This document shows, in pieces, positions 50,732-62,426 of a stretch of 64,000 bases of DNA; position 1 is the first letter of the stretch; each line of letters starts with the position of its first letter. This stretch comes from Comamonas fluminis (GTDB lineage Bacteria > Pseudomonadota > Gammaproteobacteria > Burkholderiales > Burkholderiaceae_C), in the NCBI RefSeq assembly GCF_019186805.1, contig NZ_CP066783.1:4792738-4856737 (forward strand). Direction: 5' to 3'. The translations under genes and the position numbers were made by a program. The notes under the pieces were generated by a model, which ran no database searches, was not told the origin of the DNA, and saw only the letters and a program-made list of their open reading frames with translations.

Positions 50732-51240
50732 TTCACCCGTCTCCAGACCAGATAGGAAACACTGCCTGCAATTGGCTGTTTGTTGCGCAGCGTGAGCTGA
50801 TCTCCGTTGATCTCGTAAATGCGCGGCTGCTGCACGCCATTCCAGTTGGGATAGGACGAAACCTCAATGTGATGCAGCACCGTGCTGTCGACCAGCACTT
50901 CGTAGCGCCCCGCGTAGCCCGAGAACAGGTCGGAAACCGAGGCTTTTTCGACCTCGCTGGCTTCCCTGGCACTGGCTGCCGCAAAGGGCTTGCGGCCCGC
51001 CCACTGCATGGTCACGCTCATCATTCCGTCGCTGCCGTAGATCAGATAGCCCTCGGGGTTCTGACCGAAGCTCGCATGGCTGCTGCCGTCGGCCATGCGG
51101 GTGTCCACAGAGACCAGCTTCCAGGTCCCCACCAGTGAAGCCTGCCTGTCCTGAACACTGGGGGCCTGCTGGGCCTGAGCCGACATCAAGCCGCTCGCCA
51201 TGAGGCTGAGCAGCCCTGCTTTCCATGCCTGAATCTTCAC
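50728..51240 (-). CDS. Secreted lipocalin-like domain protein
   Basis: 170 residues. It has a signal peptide (AGLLSLMASGLMSAQAQQA) and a single beta-rich domain starting LVGTWKLVSVDTRMADGS and ending QLTLRNKQPIAGSVSYLVWRR, typical of the Lipocalin_5 family, which may bind small hydrophobic ligands. It precedes the Baeyer-Villiger monooxygenase with a 4-base overlap, so a joint role with an extracytoplasmic hydrophobic substrate is plausible but inferred. Confidence 0.82.
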   Translation of the reverse strand: MKIQAWKAGLLSLMASGLMSAQAQQAPSVQDRQASLVGTWKLVSVDTRMADGSSHASFGQNPEGYLIYGSDGMMSVTMQWAGRKPFAAASAREASEVEKASVSDLFSGYAGRYEVLVDSTVLHHIEVSSYPNWNGVQQPRIYEINGDQLTLRNKQPIAGSVSYLVWRRVK

Positions 51241-51346
51241 TGCTGTGCTCCTTGAATTCCTGTAAGGCCACCGTCTTGACTGCGGTGGCTCACAAAAACT
51301 ATAGGGACAGCGGCTGGAAAATTTTTACACCAGATGGTGTATGCAT

Positions 51347-52459
51347 TCAGACCGCAAAAGCAGTACTGGCAAGAATGCTGCGCACCAGCTCCAGCTGGCC
51401 GCAGCAGCCCGTGCGGGCATAGATTTTCTTGGTCTGGGTGCGCACGGTGTGCTCGCTCACGCCCAGTGTCTCAGCCACTGAGCGCAGGCTGTGGCCGTGC
51501 ACCAGCAGCAGGGCCACCTGCGCCTCGGCGGCAGACAGGCCAAAGACCTGTGCAATGGCGCTGGCAGAGCCCCCGGCAGCCTGCCGCCCCGCGCCCACCA
51601 GCAGGCGTATTCGGGGAGATGCCGTTTTGAGCAAAGGCATCTCTGGCAGCCACTGCACCGCAATACTGCGCCCGTCTCTCGCCCCCAGGCCCACATGTCC
51701 CAGCGTGCGTGGCTGACTTCTGGCATGCCAGGATGCTTTCAGCCCCTGCGCAATCAGCGCCTGCAGCTCGCTGTTAGCTTCCGCCTCCTGCACAAACGGG
51801 CGGCTCTCATGTGTCTTGATGAATGGCATGCGCGCCAGGTCCTGTCGGCTTTGCGCCAGTGGCAGCAGATAGCCCTGAGCATCCAGTAGCAGCGCTGGCA
51901 GGCCGCAGACCGATCCTACTTGCAGGGACTGCAGCTGCGCCAAAACCAGTGCCTGATAGCTGCGCAGTGCCTGCTGCAGATGGGGCAGCATGGCTTTGCA
52001 CTGCGCCAGGTCTTGCTCAGTGAAGTTGCCCTGCTCTTTGCTGCGGCCGCACAGCAAGGAGGCCGATCCCGCCTCATCGCTGCAGATCACTGCGCGCATG
52101 CCGTGCAGGGCGCCATGCTCGTGCATGAACTCCCGAAAAAAAGGTGTGCTGAGCAGCACATCCGGGGTGATGACCTTGTCCATGGTGGTCACGTCCCCCG
52201 CCTTCATCGGATGGGTGTGCCAGGGGTCCTGCCGAAAGTAGGTCTGGCGATATTGCGCAATATGCCGCGGGTCGCTCGTGCAGTCATGCAGCCACACCGG
52301 CGTGCTGCCCAGCTGGGGCATGCGAATGCTCATGCCCAGGTCCAGCGCCTTCAATTGCTCGCGGTAGCGCTGCAGGAATCCACGCCATGGCTCCGCCTCC
52401 TGTGGCCCTGCATAAATGGCCAGAAGCAGCGACTCATCTGGCCCGGTTTCTATCACCAT
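51347..52459 (-). CDS. LuxR-family transcriptional regulator
   Basis: 370 residues from MVIETGPDESLLLAIYAG; an in-frame ATG eight codons upstream is an alternative. The last 65 residues form the LuxR helix-turn-helix (FGLSAAEAQVALLLVHGHSLRSVAETLGVSEHTVRTQTKKIYARTG). The long N-terminal part, with no recognised receiver domain, probably senses a ligand. It is 106 bases upstream of, and codirectional with, the lipocalin-monooxygenase pair, which it likely controls. Confidence 0.87.
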   Translation of the reverse strand: MVIETGPDESLLLAIYAGPQEAEPWRGFLQRYREQLKALDLGMSIRMPQLGSTPVWLHDCTSDPRHIAQYRQTYFRQDPWHTHPMKAGDVTTMDKVITPDVLLSTPFFREFMHEHGALHGMRAVICSDEAGSASLLCGRSKEQGNFTEQDLAQCKAMLPHLQQALRSYQALVLAQLQSLQVGSVCGLPALLLDAQGYLLPLAQSRQDLARMPFIKTHESRPFVQEAEANSELQALIAQGLKASWHARSQPRTLGHVGLGARDGRSIAVQWLPEMPLLKTASPRIRLLVGAGRQAAGGSASAIAQVFGLSAAEAQVALLLVHGHSLRSVAETLGVSEHTVRTQTKKIYARTGCCGQLELVRSILASTAFAV

Positions 52460-52793
52460 GGTTTGCCTGAACGTCAAAACCATCCAGCTTAAGCCAAGTT
52501 GCCAGCAGCGCTGCATTTGCGCCGCCAGCGGAACTATCCGGCCTGTTGAACGACTGACCAGCGCACGCCCTGTTGCCAATTTTTGCGAAGCCTTACGAGT
52601 AAGTGGGCGCAAATCCTTCGTAAGCGTCAGAACATTTCAATTCTTATGTATCTGTTTGAAAAACAATGACTTTTTTGACAATCAGATGCACGTAAAAGAA
52701 CCCTGCTCTTCCTATGATTCCGCCATCGCTGATGGGAGGCTCGATATCAGGCGACCTCTCCATTCATAAGATTTACAAGCAAGGAGCACCTGC
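52460..52793. other. Divergent promoter region without a recognisable gene
   Basis: The 334 bases between the LuxR gene and the DUF3829 lipoprotein are AT-richer near 52630-52690 and include the AAGGAG ribosome-binding site of the lipoprotein at 52781. No RNA gene or operator was recognised. Confidence 0.4.
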
Positions 52794-53771
52794 ATGCATC
52801 TGTTCAAGCAATCGGTTCTGACACTGGCCATCGTCAGTGCAAGTAGTCTGGCCCTGGTGGGCTGCGGTGATGACAAAAAGCCTGAAGCAGGCAATGCCCC
52901 CGCAGCGCCAGCCGCTAGCTCGGCACCTGCAGCAGCCAAGCCTGAAGCCAGCAATGAACAGGCACAGATCAAGGCTCGCAACGCCTACAGCCAGGCGTAC
53001 AACTCCATGATCGACGACAACCGCTCTGTGGCGGCTTACTACAAGAGCTACAGAGGCTTGGGAATCGGCGGCAAGAAGGGCAACGGTGTCGGCTTCTACG
53101 GTGAGCCTTCCGATATCGAGCGCAAGATCAAGCCCATCAAGGAGTCTCGCGGCGCAGGCTCTGGCGATGCACAGCTGGACAAAGCCGCCGATGCCGTGGT
53201 GGCCAGCGGTGAAAAGCTGATTGCCGTGTGGACGCCGCTGGACCCCTACTTCCGCAGCAAGGGATTTCTGGAAGACAAATGGGCCAAGGCGGAAGAAAAC
53301 AATGCCGCTTTCAGCGCAGCTTTCGAGGGCATGATCTCCGACATCGACAAGCTCGGCGTGGAACTGGACCGCGTGCAGGACCAAAAGCGCCAGGAGCGCC
53401 TGGCCAAGTACAAGGCCGAAGGTGACATGCTGATGTTCAACACCTTGACCGCCATGGACCTGGCCAAGAAGCTGGTCAACGGCATCGACAAGACGGACAA
53501 CCTCAAGAACAAGGCAGAAGTTGCCAAGGTCGATGACACCGCCAAGGAGCTGGAAGCCGTGCTGGTGGAGCTGAACAAGTCCATCGCCGATGAAAAGGCC
53601 AAGACAGGCAAGGACCCGCACTACAACTTCAAGTTGATTTCGGACAAGCTCAGCACGCTGATTGGCGGCTGGCGCACGCTCAAGAACATGCCCATGCAAA
53701 GCACCTACCGCAACGTGATTGGCTATTACAACGATGCAATTGGCTATATGAACAAGGGCTTTGACCGCTGA
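52794..53771 (+). CDS. DUF3829 (YiiG-like) lipoprotein
   Basis: 325 residues. Signal peptide with lipobox LALVGC, then an Ala/Pro-rich linker (PEAGNAPAAPAASSAPAAAK) and a largely helical domain with LDKAADAVVASGEKLIAVWTPLDPYFRSKGFLEDKWAKA, consistent with DUF3829. Role unknown; the E. coli relative YiiG is an uncharacterised lipoprotein. Excellent ribosome-binding site AAGGAG. A strong terminator follows at 53795. Confidence 0.85.
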   Translation: MHLFKQSVLTLAIVSASSLALVGCGDDKKPEAGNAPAAPAASSAPAAAKPEASNEQAQIKARNAYSQAYNSMIDDNRSVAAYYKSYRGLGIGGKKGNGVGFYGEPSDIERKIKPIKESRGAGSGDAQLDKAADAVVASGEKLIAVWTPLDPYFRSKGFLEDKWAKAEENNAAFSAAFEGMISDIDKLGVELDRVQDQKRQERLAKYKAEGDMLMFNTLTAMDLAKKLVNGIDKTDNLKNKAEVAKVDDTAKELEAVLVELNKSIADEKAKTGKDPHYNFKLISDKLSTLIGGWRTLKNMPMQSTYRNVIGYYNDAIGYMNKGFDR

Positions 53772-53794
53772 TTCAGCGCGTCTGATTTCCTCTC

Positions 53795-53834
53795 AAAAAA
53801 GCGCTGCAGGCTGCAAGGCCTGCGGCGCTTTTTT
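53795..53834. terminator. Bidirectional-looking terminator
   Basis: AAAAAAGCGCTGCAGG pairs with CCTGCGGCGCTTTTTT (one mismatch), ending the DUF3829 gene. Confidence 0.88.
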
Positions 53835-53903
53835 CATGGTTTGAGCATTTGCGGTAACGCCCAAGACATACCCTCTTCCCGCCAATCCGCTATAAGCATT
53901 GGT

Positions 53904-54698
53904 ATGAATGCAAACGATGACCTGACCATGGCCACCGGCCCCAAGACTGAAGCGGCGCACTTCAGCCGCCCCATTACCCTGGAGGGCGCATCCAATTTCC
54001 GCGATCTGGGCGGTTATCAGGGTCTGGATGGCCGCCAGCTGCAGTGGCGCAAGCTGTATCGCTCAGCCCATCTGGCGCACCTGACGCAGGATGACCTGAG
54101 CCAGCTCAAAGCCCTGGGGGTGAGCCGCAGCGCGGATTTTCGGGGTCTGGGGGAAAGCGCCCATCTGGCCTATGACTGGCCTCAGCTCAACCGCCACGCG
54201 CTGACCGTGGAGCCCACGGTGGTGCAGCGTGCCCAGTCCATGATTGAAAAAGGTCAGGACCTGACGGCAAGCGACACGGTGGAGCTGATGCATGACACCT
54301 ACCGCAGTTTTGTGAACATCTACAGCGCGCGCTTTGCGGACTTCTTCACGCTGCTGCAGCGCAATGACGACCCGCTGGTCTTTCACTGCACCGCAGGCAA
54401 GGACCGCACGGGCTGGGCTGCGGCCCTGCTGCTGACGGCACTGGGCGTGGATGAGGAGCAGATCATGGACGACTATCTGCTGACCAATCAGCTGTTTCGC
54501 CGCCCACCGGTTTCCATACTGGGGCAGATGTCCGAAGAGGTGCTGGACGCGCTGTGGCGGGTACAGCCCTCGTACCTGATGGCCTCGGTCGATACCGTGC
54601 GCAACCGGTATGACAGCCTGGACAGCTATCTGACGCAGGAGCTTGGTGTGGACCGAGCAGCACGCGAGAGGCTGGCTGAACTCTACCTGAGCGAATAA
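53904..54698 (+). CDS. Tyrosine-protein phosphatase (Y_phosphatase3 / PtpB-like)
   Basis: 264 residues from ATG 53904; a Met eight codons later is an alternative start. The N-terminal LEGASNFRDLGGYQGLDGRQLQWRKLYRSAHL is typical of the family, and the phosphate-binding loop is VFHCTAGKDRTGWAAALL (Cys-x5-Arg). The enzyme would dephosphorylate phosphotyrosine or phosphoinositide-like substrates; secreted relatives occur in pathogens, but no signal peptide is seen here. It is followed by a palindromic repeat that can act as terminator. Confidence 0.9.
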   Translation: MNANDDLTMATGPKTEAAHFSRPITLEGASNFRDLGGYQGLDGRQLQWRKLYRSAHLAHLTQDDLSQLKALGVSRSADFRGLGESAHLAYDWPQLNRHALTVEPTVVQRAQSMIEKGQDLTASDTVELMHDTYRSFVNIYSARFADFFTLLQRNDDPLVFHCTAGKDRTGWAAALLLTALGVDEEQIMDDYLLTNQLFRRPPVSILGQMSEEVLDALWRVQPSYLMASVDTVRNRYDSLDSYLTQELGVDRAARERLAELYLSE

Positions 54699-54700
54699 TC

Positions 54701-54750
54701 AAAAAGCATAGCTACTACCGCTTGATTGATAAGCGGTAGCGACCTTTTTC
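54701..54750. repeat. Intergenic palindrome acting as terminator
   Basis: AGCATAGCTACTACCGCTT-GATTGAT-AAGCGGTAGCGACC followed by TTTTTC is the short palindrome family with compensatory change (CCGCTT/AAGCGG in place of AGCGCTT/AAGCGCT). Confidence 0.65.
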
Positions 54751-54836
54751 ATGCATAACCGCCTGTGACAGACGGGCATGGCCAGCGCGCTACCATGTGC
54801 CCATGGCCTGCACGGATTGCAGGCAAGGAGAGCACT

Positions 54837-54989
54837 ATGCGTAAATGGCTGACTCTGGCCGCAACTATCGCCACGCTGGCGCTGAGCGCCTGCTCGGGCA
54901 CCATGCCCAGCTCATCCAGCAGCTCTGGCAGCGCCAGCAGCGTGGAAGTCTTTGGCACCATCGATACTGGCATCAGCCGCACCTGGTAA
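54837..54989 (+). CDS. Small lipoprotein with porin-like tail
   Basis: 50 residues. AAGGAG ribosome-binding site, signal peptide MRKWLTLAATIATLALSAC with lipobox LSAC, then a Ser-rich linker (GTMPSSSSSSGSASS) and the end VEVFGTIDTGISRTW. That last stretch resembles the first beta strand of betaproteobacterial porins (V-x-(V/L)-Y/F-G-x-x-D-x-G). Too short to form a barrel; function unknown. A terminator follows at 55008. Confidence 0.7.
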   Translation: MRKWLTLAATIATLALSACSGTMPSSSSSSGSASSVEVFGTIDTGISRTW

Positions 54990-55007
54990 GCACCGTTTTC
55001 CAGATGC

Positions 55008-55046
55008 AAAAAAGCCCGCAGCGCCTTGTGCACCGCGGGCTTTTTT
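55008..55046. terminator. Bidirectional terminator between small lipoprotein and maeB
   Basis: AAAAAAGCCCGC pairs with GCGGGCTTTTTT across a GC-rich loop, giving T-runs on both strands; it can serve both convergent genes. Confidence 0.85.
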
Positions 55047-55058
55047 GTGGATGGGGGC

Positions 55059-57368
<2,310 letters not shown>

Positions 57369-57563
57369 CGGCGCTCTCCAGCTCGCAAGGTAGGTTATCC
57401 GCAGTAAGGACTCTCTCCGGGCGTGTGACCCAGTCCTTGTGACACTTCGGATGAAGAAATCTAATTTTCCATTGTAGGCTGAGCGCTATCAAAAAAAGAG
57501 ACGTGGCAGTACAGCCCCTTCGGTCAAACTGCTGTGACTTATCCCCACATAGATGCTTGCACA

Positions 57564-59075
57564 TCAAGGTGTGCAGACATCCTTCTGATAAAGCTCTGCG
57601 TACGGCTTTCCATTCAGCTGAAGAGAGCGACTGTCCTGCAAATGCGGGAAGGCTGCACTGACTTCGTATCCTTGCAGGCTTGCCAACAACTCTGGTGCCA
57701 GAGTCGTACTCCGCTCAACGGAAGTCCCGGAAAGATCAGGTAGAAGCGGACCCTTGAGGTCATTCAAAGCAGCATTTGCCCAATACAGCAGTGGCACTTC
57801 AAACGTGGACTGGCCGCTGCCATGCCTAGGCTTATCAACGCAGGGAGGCACTCCCAGGCCGTGATCTGAGACATACAGCAAAGCACTTGGTCCATCAGAT
57901 GCCTTATCCAGCATCTGTATCCAGTGAGTCAGCAAATCTGAGGTGTAACGAATGGAATTGTTGTATGCATCCCCCCCGCGATAACGGGCATGCGGGTAGC
58001 GCTTAGTAATGTCTGGATGGCTGCCATAAGTATGCAGAACTATCAACTTATAGGCTGCTTTGTCAGCCAGAGATTGCGCCAACTTGGCGGTCATCACTTC
58101 GTCGTATGTGCCGTTTCCAACCTTGCCATAGATATCCGCAGAGCGACGCAAGATCTGCGAATACATGTCCTCGCTCTTGTCATTAAACCTAGAGTTAGAA
58201 AAAACAAACGTCTTGTATCCTCCATGTTGGGCCAAATCCAGAAATGATGAAGACTCATTTTTCTGGCTATCTGCTGCTGACTGTCCAGTCAAGATAAATG
58301 GCAAGGCCTTGGCTGTGTTAGCCCCATTGGCCATAACTGCATGCACCCGCAAACCTGGAACCAATCTCAGTGGCTGATTGGTGTCCTCCCCTTGATACCC
58401 CAGCAAAGACCAGCGATGACTGCTGGCACTCTCGCCAATCACCACAACCAATGTTTTGGCCTGTGCTAGCAAAGGTTTGGCAGGTAGCTTCGGTTGATAA
58501 AAGATCTCGTGCGTCAGATCCTGATAACGTATAGCAGCTTTTGCCATGTGCATGGGATAGATATGCCTTAGTTGGTGCACATATTCATTGACACCAAACT
58601 GCTGGGTAATGCCAAACGCAAAAAAGCTGCCCCATAGCAATCCACCTCCAATAAGGATATGTTTACTCCACTTAGGAAATTTTTCGGATTGGTAATGACA
58701 GTTTTTCCATAGGTAGCAACTGCAACCCGCACTAAGACCAAGCCAAGCCAGCATGGCCAAAACCATCTGTCCATTGATCACATCAAAAAATTCGTGCGCC
58801 TCCTGCGCCTCAGTACGCATCACTGTGGCTACAGAAAATTCATCAATTACATTGCCTAAAATCTGAGCATGAAAAATATTCGCTGCACCAATCAACATCA
58901 GCAAAGGCATGCAAAATACCAGCGCTTTTTTATGAAAAGCAAGAGGAAAGAATAAAAGCGCCGCTAAAAGTGTGTATCCGAACTCCTTACCGGTTGTTCG
59001 GATCAGGAATGGAGGGGTAAAAAGTAATATCCAGCTGAGTAGGTACGCAATGCGTTTCAGATTTTTTATTTTCAT
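57564..59075 (-). CDS. Phosphoethanolamine transferase-like sulfatase-family protein
   Basis: 503 residues. Five N-terminal membrane helices, then a periplasmic sulfatase-fold domain from about residue 215: LVVVIGESASSHRWSLLGYQG (first metal-binding loop), GANTAKALPFILTGQ with the candidate nucleophile Thr, and ALLYVSDHGLG (Asp-His pair). The layout matches EptA/CptA enzymes that add phosphoethanolamine to lipid A or core sugars, conferring polymyxin resistance. Base composition is visibly lower in GC than its neighbours, suggesting acquisition. Acceptor unknown. Confidence 0.85.
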   Translation of the reverse strand: MKIKNLKRIAYLLSWILLFTPPFLIRTTGKEFGYTLLAALLFFPLAFHKKALVFCMPLLMLIGAANIFHAQILGNVIDEFSVATVMRTEAQEAHEFFDVINGQMVLAMLAWLGLSAGCSCYLWKNCHYQSEKFPKWSKHILIGGGLLWGSFFAFGITQQFGVNEYVHQLRHIYPMHMAKAAIRYQDLTHEIFYQPKLPAKPLLAQAKTLVVVIGESASSHRWSLLGYQGEDTNQPLRLVPGLRVHAVMANGANTAKALPFILTGQSAADSQKNESSSFLDLAQHGGYKTFVFSNSRFNDKSEDMYSQILRRSADIYGKVGNGTYDEVMTAKLAQSLADKAAYKLIVLHTYGSHPDITKRYPHARYRGGDAYNNSIRYTSDLLTHWIQMLDKASDGPSALLYVSDHGLGVPPCVDKPRHGSGQSTFEVPLLYWANAALNDLKGPLLPDLSGTSVERSTTLAPELLASLQGYEVSAAFPHLQDSRSLQLNGKPYAELYQKDVCTP

Positions 59076-59230
59076 TTTTAAGTCATTTTTTTGACTATTT
59101 TATGAAAATAAATCCATCTATTATGAAATCCAGCATTCCATCACTGAATTTTTCCCCTGACACAGGAACTTATAGGTTTTAGCCTCAAGGCTATGATTCG
59201 TGACTGTTTGTCTGTCCCGAAAGTTCACCC

Positions 59231-60640
59231 ATGCTGCCCCGCCACAACGACCCTATTGCTGCCATTGCCACCGCGCCGGGGCGTGGGGCTGTGGGCATTG
59301 TCCGGGTGTCTGGCAAAGGCATTGCTGCGCTGGTGCGCCTGCTGTGCGGCAAGGACCTGAAACCGCGTGAGGCGACGTATCTGCCCTTCAAGGATGCCGC
59401 CGGCTCCCCAATCGACCACGGCCTGGCGATCTATTTTCCTGGCCCGCACAGCTATACGGGTGAGGATGTGCTGGAGTTGCAGGCCCACGGGGGCCCAGTC
59501 GTTTTGCAACTGCTGCTGGCGCGCTGCCTGGAAGCTGCGCAGGCTGCAGATGCCGATGGCAAGCCAACACTGGCAGGTCTGCGCCTGGCCCAGCCGGGCG
59601 AATTCACAGAGCGGGCGTTTCTGAACGACAAGATCGACCTGGCGCAGGCCGAGGCCATTGCCGATCTGATCGACGCCAGCACCGAGGCGGCGGCGCGCAG
59701 TGCCAGCCGCTCGCTGTCGGGCGCGTTCTCGCAGGAAATTCATGTGCTGCGCGAAGCGCTGGTGCATTTGCGCATGCTGGTGGAAGCCACGCTGGACTTT
59801 CCTGAAGAGGAAATCGACTTTTTGCAGAAGGCCGACGCCTTCGGCCAACTGGAACGCCTGCGCGCCCAAGTCGCTACGGTGCTGGGCAAGGCCCACCAAG
59901 GTGCGCTGCTGCGCGAAGGCATCAAGGTGGTGATTGCGGGCCAGCCCAATGCCGGCAAAAGCTCGCTGCTCAATGCCCTGGCCGGGGCCGAGCTGGCCAT
60001 CGTCACCCCCATCGCTGGCACGACCCGCGACAAGGTGCAGCAAACCATTCAGATTGAAGGCGTGCCTCTTCATGTGATTGACACCGCCGGCCTGCGCGAC
60101 AGCGATGACGAGGTGGAGCGCATTGGCATTGCCCGCGCCTGGGACGAGATTGCCGCGGCCGATGCAGTGCTGTTTCTGCATGACCTGACCCGCACGCAGC
60201 AGGCGGACTATGCCGCTGCTGACACCGACATTGCGACCACCCTGCAGCAAAAGCTGCCGCCGCAGGTGCCTGTCATTCATGTGCTGAACAAGATTGACAT
60301 GGCCACGCAACAGTATCAGGCTGATGCTGACCAGATTGCCCTGTCGGCACGCACCGGCGATGGCCTGGATGCCCTGCGCAAGCGCCTGCTGGAAGTGGCG
60401 GGCTGGCAATCTGCCCCCGAAGGCCTGTATCTGGCCCGCGCCCGCCATGTGGAGGCCTTGCAGGCTGTGCAAGCCCATCTGGAAATGGCTGATGAGCAGC
60501 TCGCGGCTCAGGCTGCGCACCTGGATTTGCTGGCCGAAGAGCTGCGTCTGGCCCAGGTTTCGCTGAACTCCATTACAGGCGAGTTCAGCTCCGATGATCT
60601 GCTGGGAGTCATCTTCTCCAGCTTCTGCATCGGAAAGTAA
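59231..60640 (+). CDS. mnmE: tRNA uridine-5-carboxymethylaminomethyl modification GTPase
   Basis: 469 residues. With MnmG it installs the cmnm5 group at wobble U34. The N-terminal folate-binding domain begins [22 protein letters not shown]. The G domain (about 230-390) has G1 [15 protein letters not shown]2 GTTRD, G3 [11 protein letters not shown] and NKID. The C-terminal helical domain ends in the catalytic CIGK. It is convergent with yidC across a shared terminator. Confidence 0.97.
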   Translation: MLPRHNDPIAAIATAPGRGAVGIVRVSGKGIAALVRLLCGKDLKPREATYLPFKDAAGSPIDHGLAIYFPGPHSYTGEDVLELQAHGGPVVLQLLLARCLEAAQAADADGKPTLAGLRLAQPGEFTERAFLNDKIDLAQAEAIADLIDASTEAAARSASRSLSGAFSQEIHVLREALVHLRMLVEATLDFPEEEIDFLQKADAFGQLERLRAQVATVLGKAHQGALLREGIKVVIAGQPNAGKSSLLNALAGAELAIVTPIAGTTRDKVQQTIQIEGVPLHVIDTAGLRDSDDEVERIGIARAWDEIAAADAVLFLHDLTRTQQADYAAADTDIATTLQQKLPPQVPVIHVLNKIDMATQQYQADADQIALSARTGDGLDALRKRLLEVAGWQSAPEGLYLARARHVEALQAVQAHLEMADEQLAAQAAHLDLLAEELRLAQVSLNSITGEFSSDDLLGVIFSSFCIGK

Positions 60641-60670
60641 GCGCTCTCTTTTTCACAGCAAGCACCCATA

Positions 60671-60706
60671 AAAAAACCGCCACCCGAAAGGATGGCGGTT
60701 TTTTGT
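60671..60706. terminator. Bidirectional terminator between mnmE and yidC
   Basis: AAAAAACCGCCACCC-GAAA-GGATGGCGGTTTTTT, one mismatch, T-runs on both strands, between convergent genes. Confidence 0.9.
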
Positions 60707-60719
60707 TTCAGCACCTGGC

Positions 60720-62426
60720 TTACTTGCCTTCAGCAGCCTTGCCAAACTTGGGCAGGTTGAACTGAGGCGGCACACCCATGCGCTTGTTGATGATCCACTG
60801 CTGAGCGATGGACAGCAGGTTGTTCGTCAGCCAGTACAGCACCAGACCGGCAGGGAAGAAGAAGAACATCACGCTGAACATCAGCGGCATGATCCACATC
60901 ATCTTGGCCTGCATGGGGTCAGGTGGCGCGGGGTTCAGCGCAGTCTGCAGCAGCGAGGACAGCGTCATCAGCAAAGGCAGGATGAAGAACGGGTCAGGCA
61001 TGGACAGGTCGTGAATCCAGCCAATCCATGGCGCGTTGCGAATTTCCACGCTGGACTGCAGCACCCAGTACAAAGCCATGAAAACAGGCATCTGGATGAT
61101 GATGGGCAGACAGCCGCCCATGGGGTTGACCTTTTCCTCGCGGTAGATGCGCATCATCTCCTGCTGCATCTGCTGAGGCTTGTCCTTCAGGCGCTCGCGC
61201 ATTTCCTGAATCTTGGGGTTGATGGCCTTCATCTTGGCCATCGAAGAATAGGCCTTGGCATTGAACCAGTAGAAGGCAATCTTCAGCAGCACCACCAGAG
61301 CCACGATGGACCAGCCCCAGTTGCCAATGAATTTGTGCAGCTCGGACAGCAGCCAGTACAGCGGCTTGGCCAGAATCGTCAGCCAGCCATAGTCCTTGAC
61401 CAGTTCCAGGCCGGGGGACAGCTTTTCCAGCATGGGCTCAACCTGAGGGCCGGAGAACAGACGGGCGCTGACACTCTTGGTCTGGCCGGGTTCAACTGTG
61501 CCCACGGGCGTGATCATGCCCACGGCGTAGAGGTTGTCGCCCACCTTGCGCACGAAGTTGTCGCGCTGCACGCCATCAGCCAGCAGCCAGGCGCTGGCGA
61601 AGTAGTGCTGCACCATGGCCACATAGCCGTTGGTGGAGGACTTGTCGACTTCGGCCTTGTTCTTCTCGATATCCTTGAACTCGACCTTGTGGTACTTCTT
61701 GGCTTCGGTATAGACCGCAGGGCCAGTGAAGGTGGAGTAGAAGGTCGACTCGTGCTCAGGCTTGTTGCCATCACGCACCAGCTGCATGTAAACCTGTGGG
61801 TTCACGGCGGCAGTGCCGGTGTTGACCACGTCGTACTGCACGCCGATGTCATAGGCACCACGCTTGAGCGTATAGGTCTTGACCAGCTTCACGCCGCCCT
61901 GCTCGGCCGACTCAAAGCGCACCTGCACACTGTCCTGACCGTCCTTGAGCTCGCGCTCGCCGGGCACCACAGTCATGGGGGTCTTGTGATTGGGGAAGTT
62001 GCCGCCAATCAGGCCAGTCTGACCCAGATACACACGCTTGGCGTTCTGCTCGAACACCTGCATGAGCTTCTTGTCATCCACGGTATCGCTGTACTTGAGC
62101 AGCTCGGACGCCTTGAGCGTGCCGCCTTCGCTGTCAAAAGTCAGGCGCATCACATCGCTGGCGACCGTCACGTCCTGACGAGGCACAGCTGCAACCGCAG
62201 GCTGACCAGCAGCTGCGCCGGGCACATCACCGGCCGAAGCAGTCGCTGCGGGCTGGGGAAGGCTGGTGTCTACTGGCTTGACATCACTGGCAGCTGGCGC
62301 GCTGGCCGTCTGTGGCGATGGGAAGAAGGTGGGCTTTTTGCCGTTATGGATTTGCCACTTGTCCCAGAGCAAAACCATGGAAAAGCCAAATATCACCCAC
62401 AGTATGGTGCGGCGAATATCGTTCAT
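60720..62426 (-). CDS. yidC: Membrane protein insertase YidC
   Basis: 568 residues. The N-terminal helix (TILWVIFGFSMVLLWDKWQIH) is followed by a large periplasmic P1 domain (about residues 60-345). The insertase core with five helices follows (WGWSIVALVVLLKIAFYW, MPVFMALYWVLQSSVEIR, QAKMMWIMPLMFSVMFFFFPAGLVLYWLTNNLLS). It inserts and folds inner-membrane proteins alone or with SecYEG. Its start overlaps the yidD stop by 4 bases in the rpmH-rnpA-yidD-yidC operon. Confidence 0.98.
   Translation of the reverse strand: MNDIRRTILWVIFGFSMVLLWDKWQIHNGKKPTFFPSPQTASAPAASDVKPVDTSLPQPAATASAGDVPGAAAGQPAVAAVPRQDVTVASDVMRLTFDSEGGTLKASELLKYSDTVDDKKLMQVFEQNAKRVYLGQTGLIGGNFPNHKTPMTVVPGERELKDGQDSVQVRFESAEQGGVKLVKTYTLKRGAYDIGVQYDVVNTGTAAVNPQVYMQLVRDGNKPEHESTFYSTFTGPAVYTEAKKYHKVEFKDIEKNKAEVDKSSTNGYVAMVQHYFASAWLLADGVQRDNFVRKVGDNLYAVGMITPVGTVEPGQTKSVSARLFSGPQVEPMLEKLSPGLELVKDYGWLTILAKPLYWLLSELHKFIGNWGWSIVALVVLLKIAFYWFNAKAYSSMAKMKAINPKIQEMRERLKDKPQQMQQEMMRIYREEKVNPMGGCLPIIIQMPVFMALYWVLQSSVEIRNAPWIGWIHDLSMPDPFFILPLLMTLSSLLQTALNPAPPDPMQAKMMWIMPLMFSVMFFFFPAGLVLYWLTNNLLSIAQQWIINKRMGVPPQFNLPKFGKAAEGK

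Noticed and set aside
57535..57560. TTATCCCCACA near 57540 as a DnaA box
   Set aside because: Extra C breaks the TTATCCACA consensus and it lies far from the origin.
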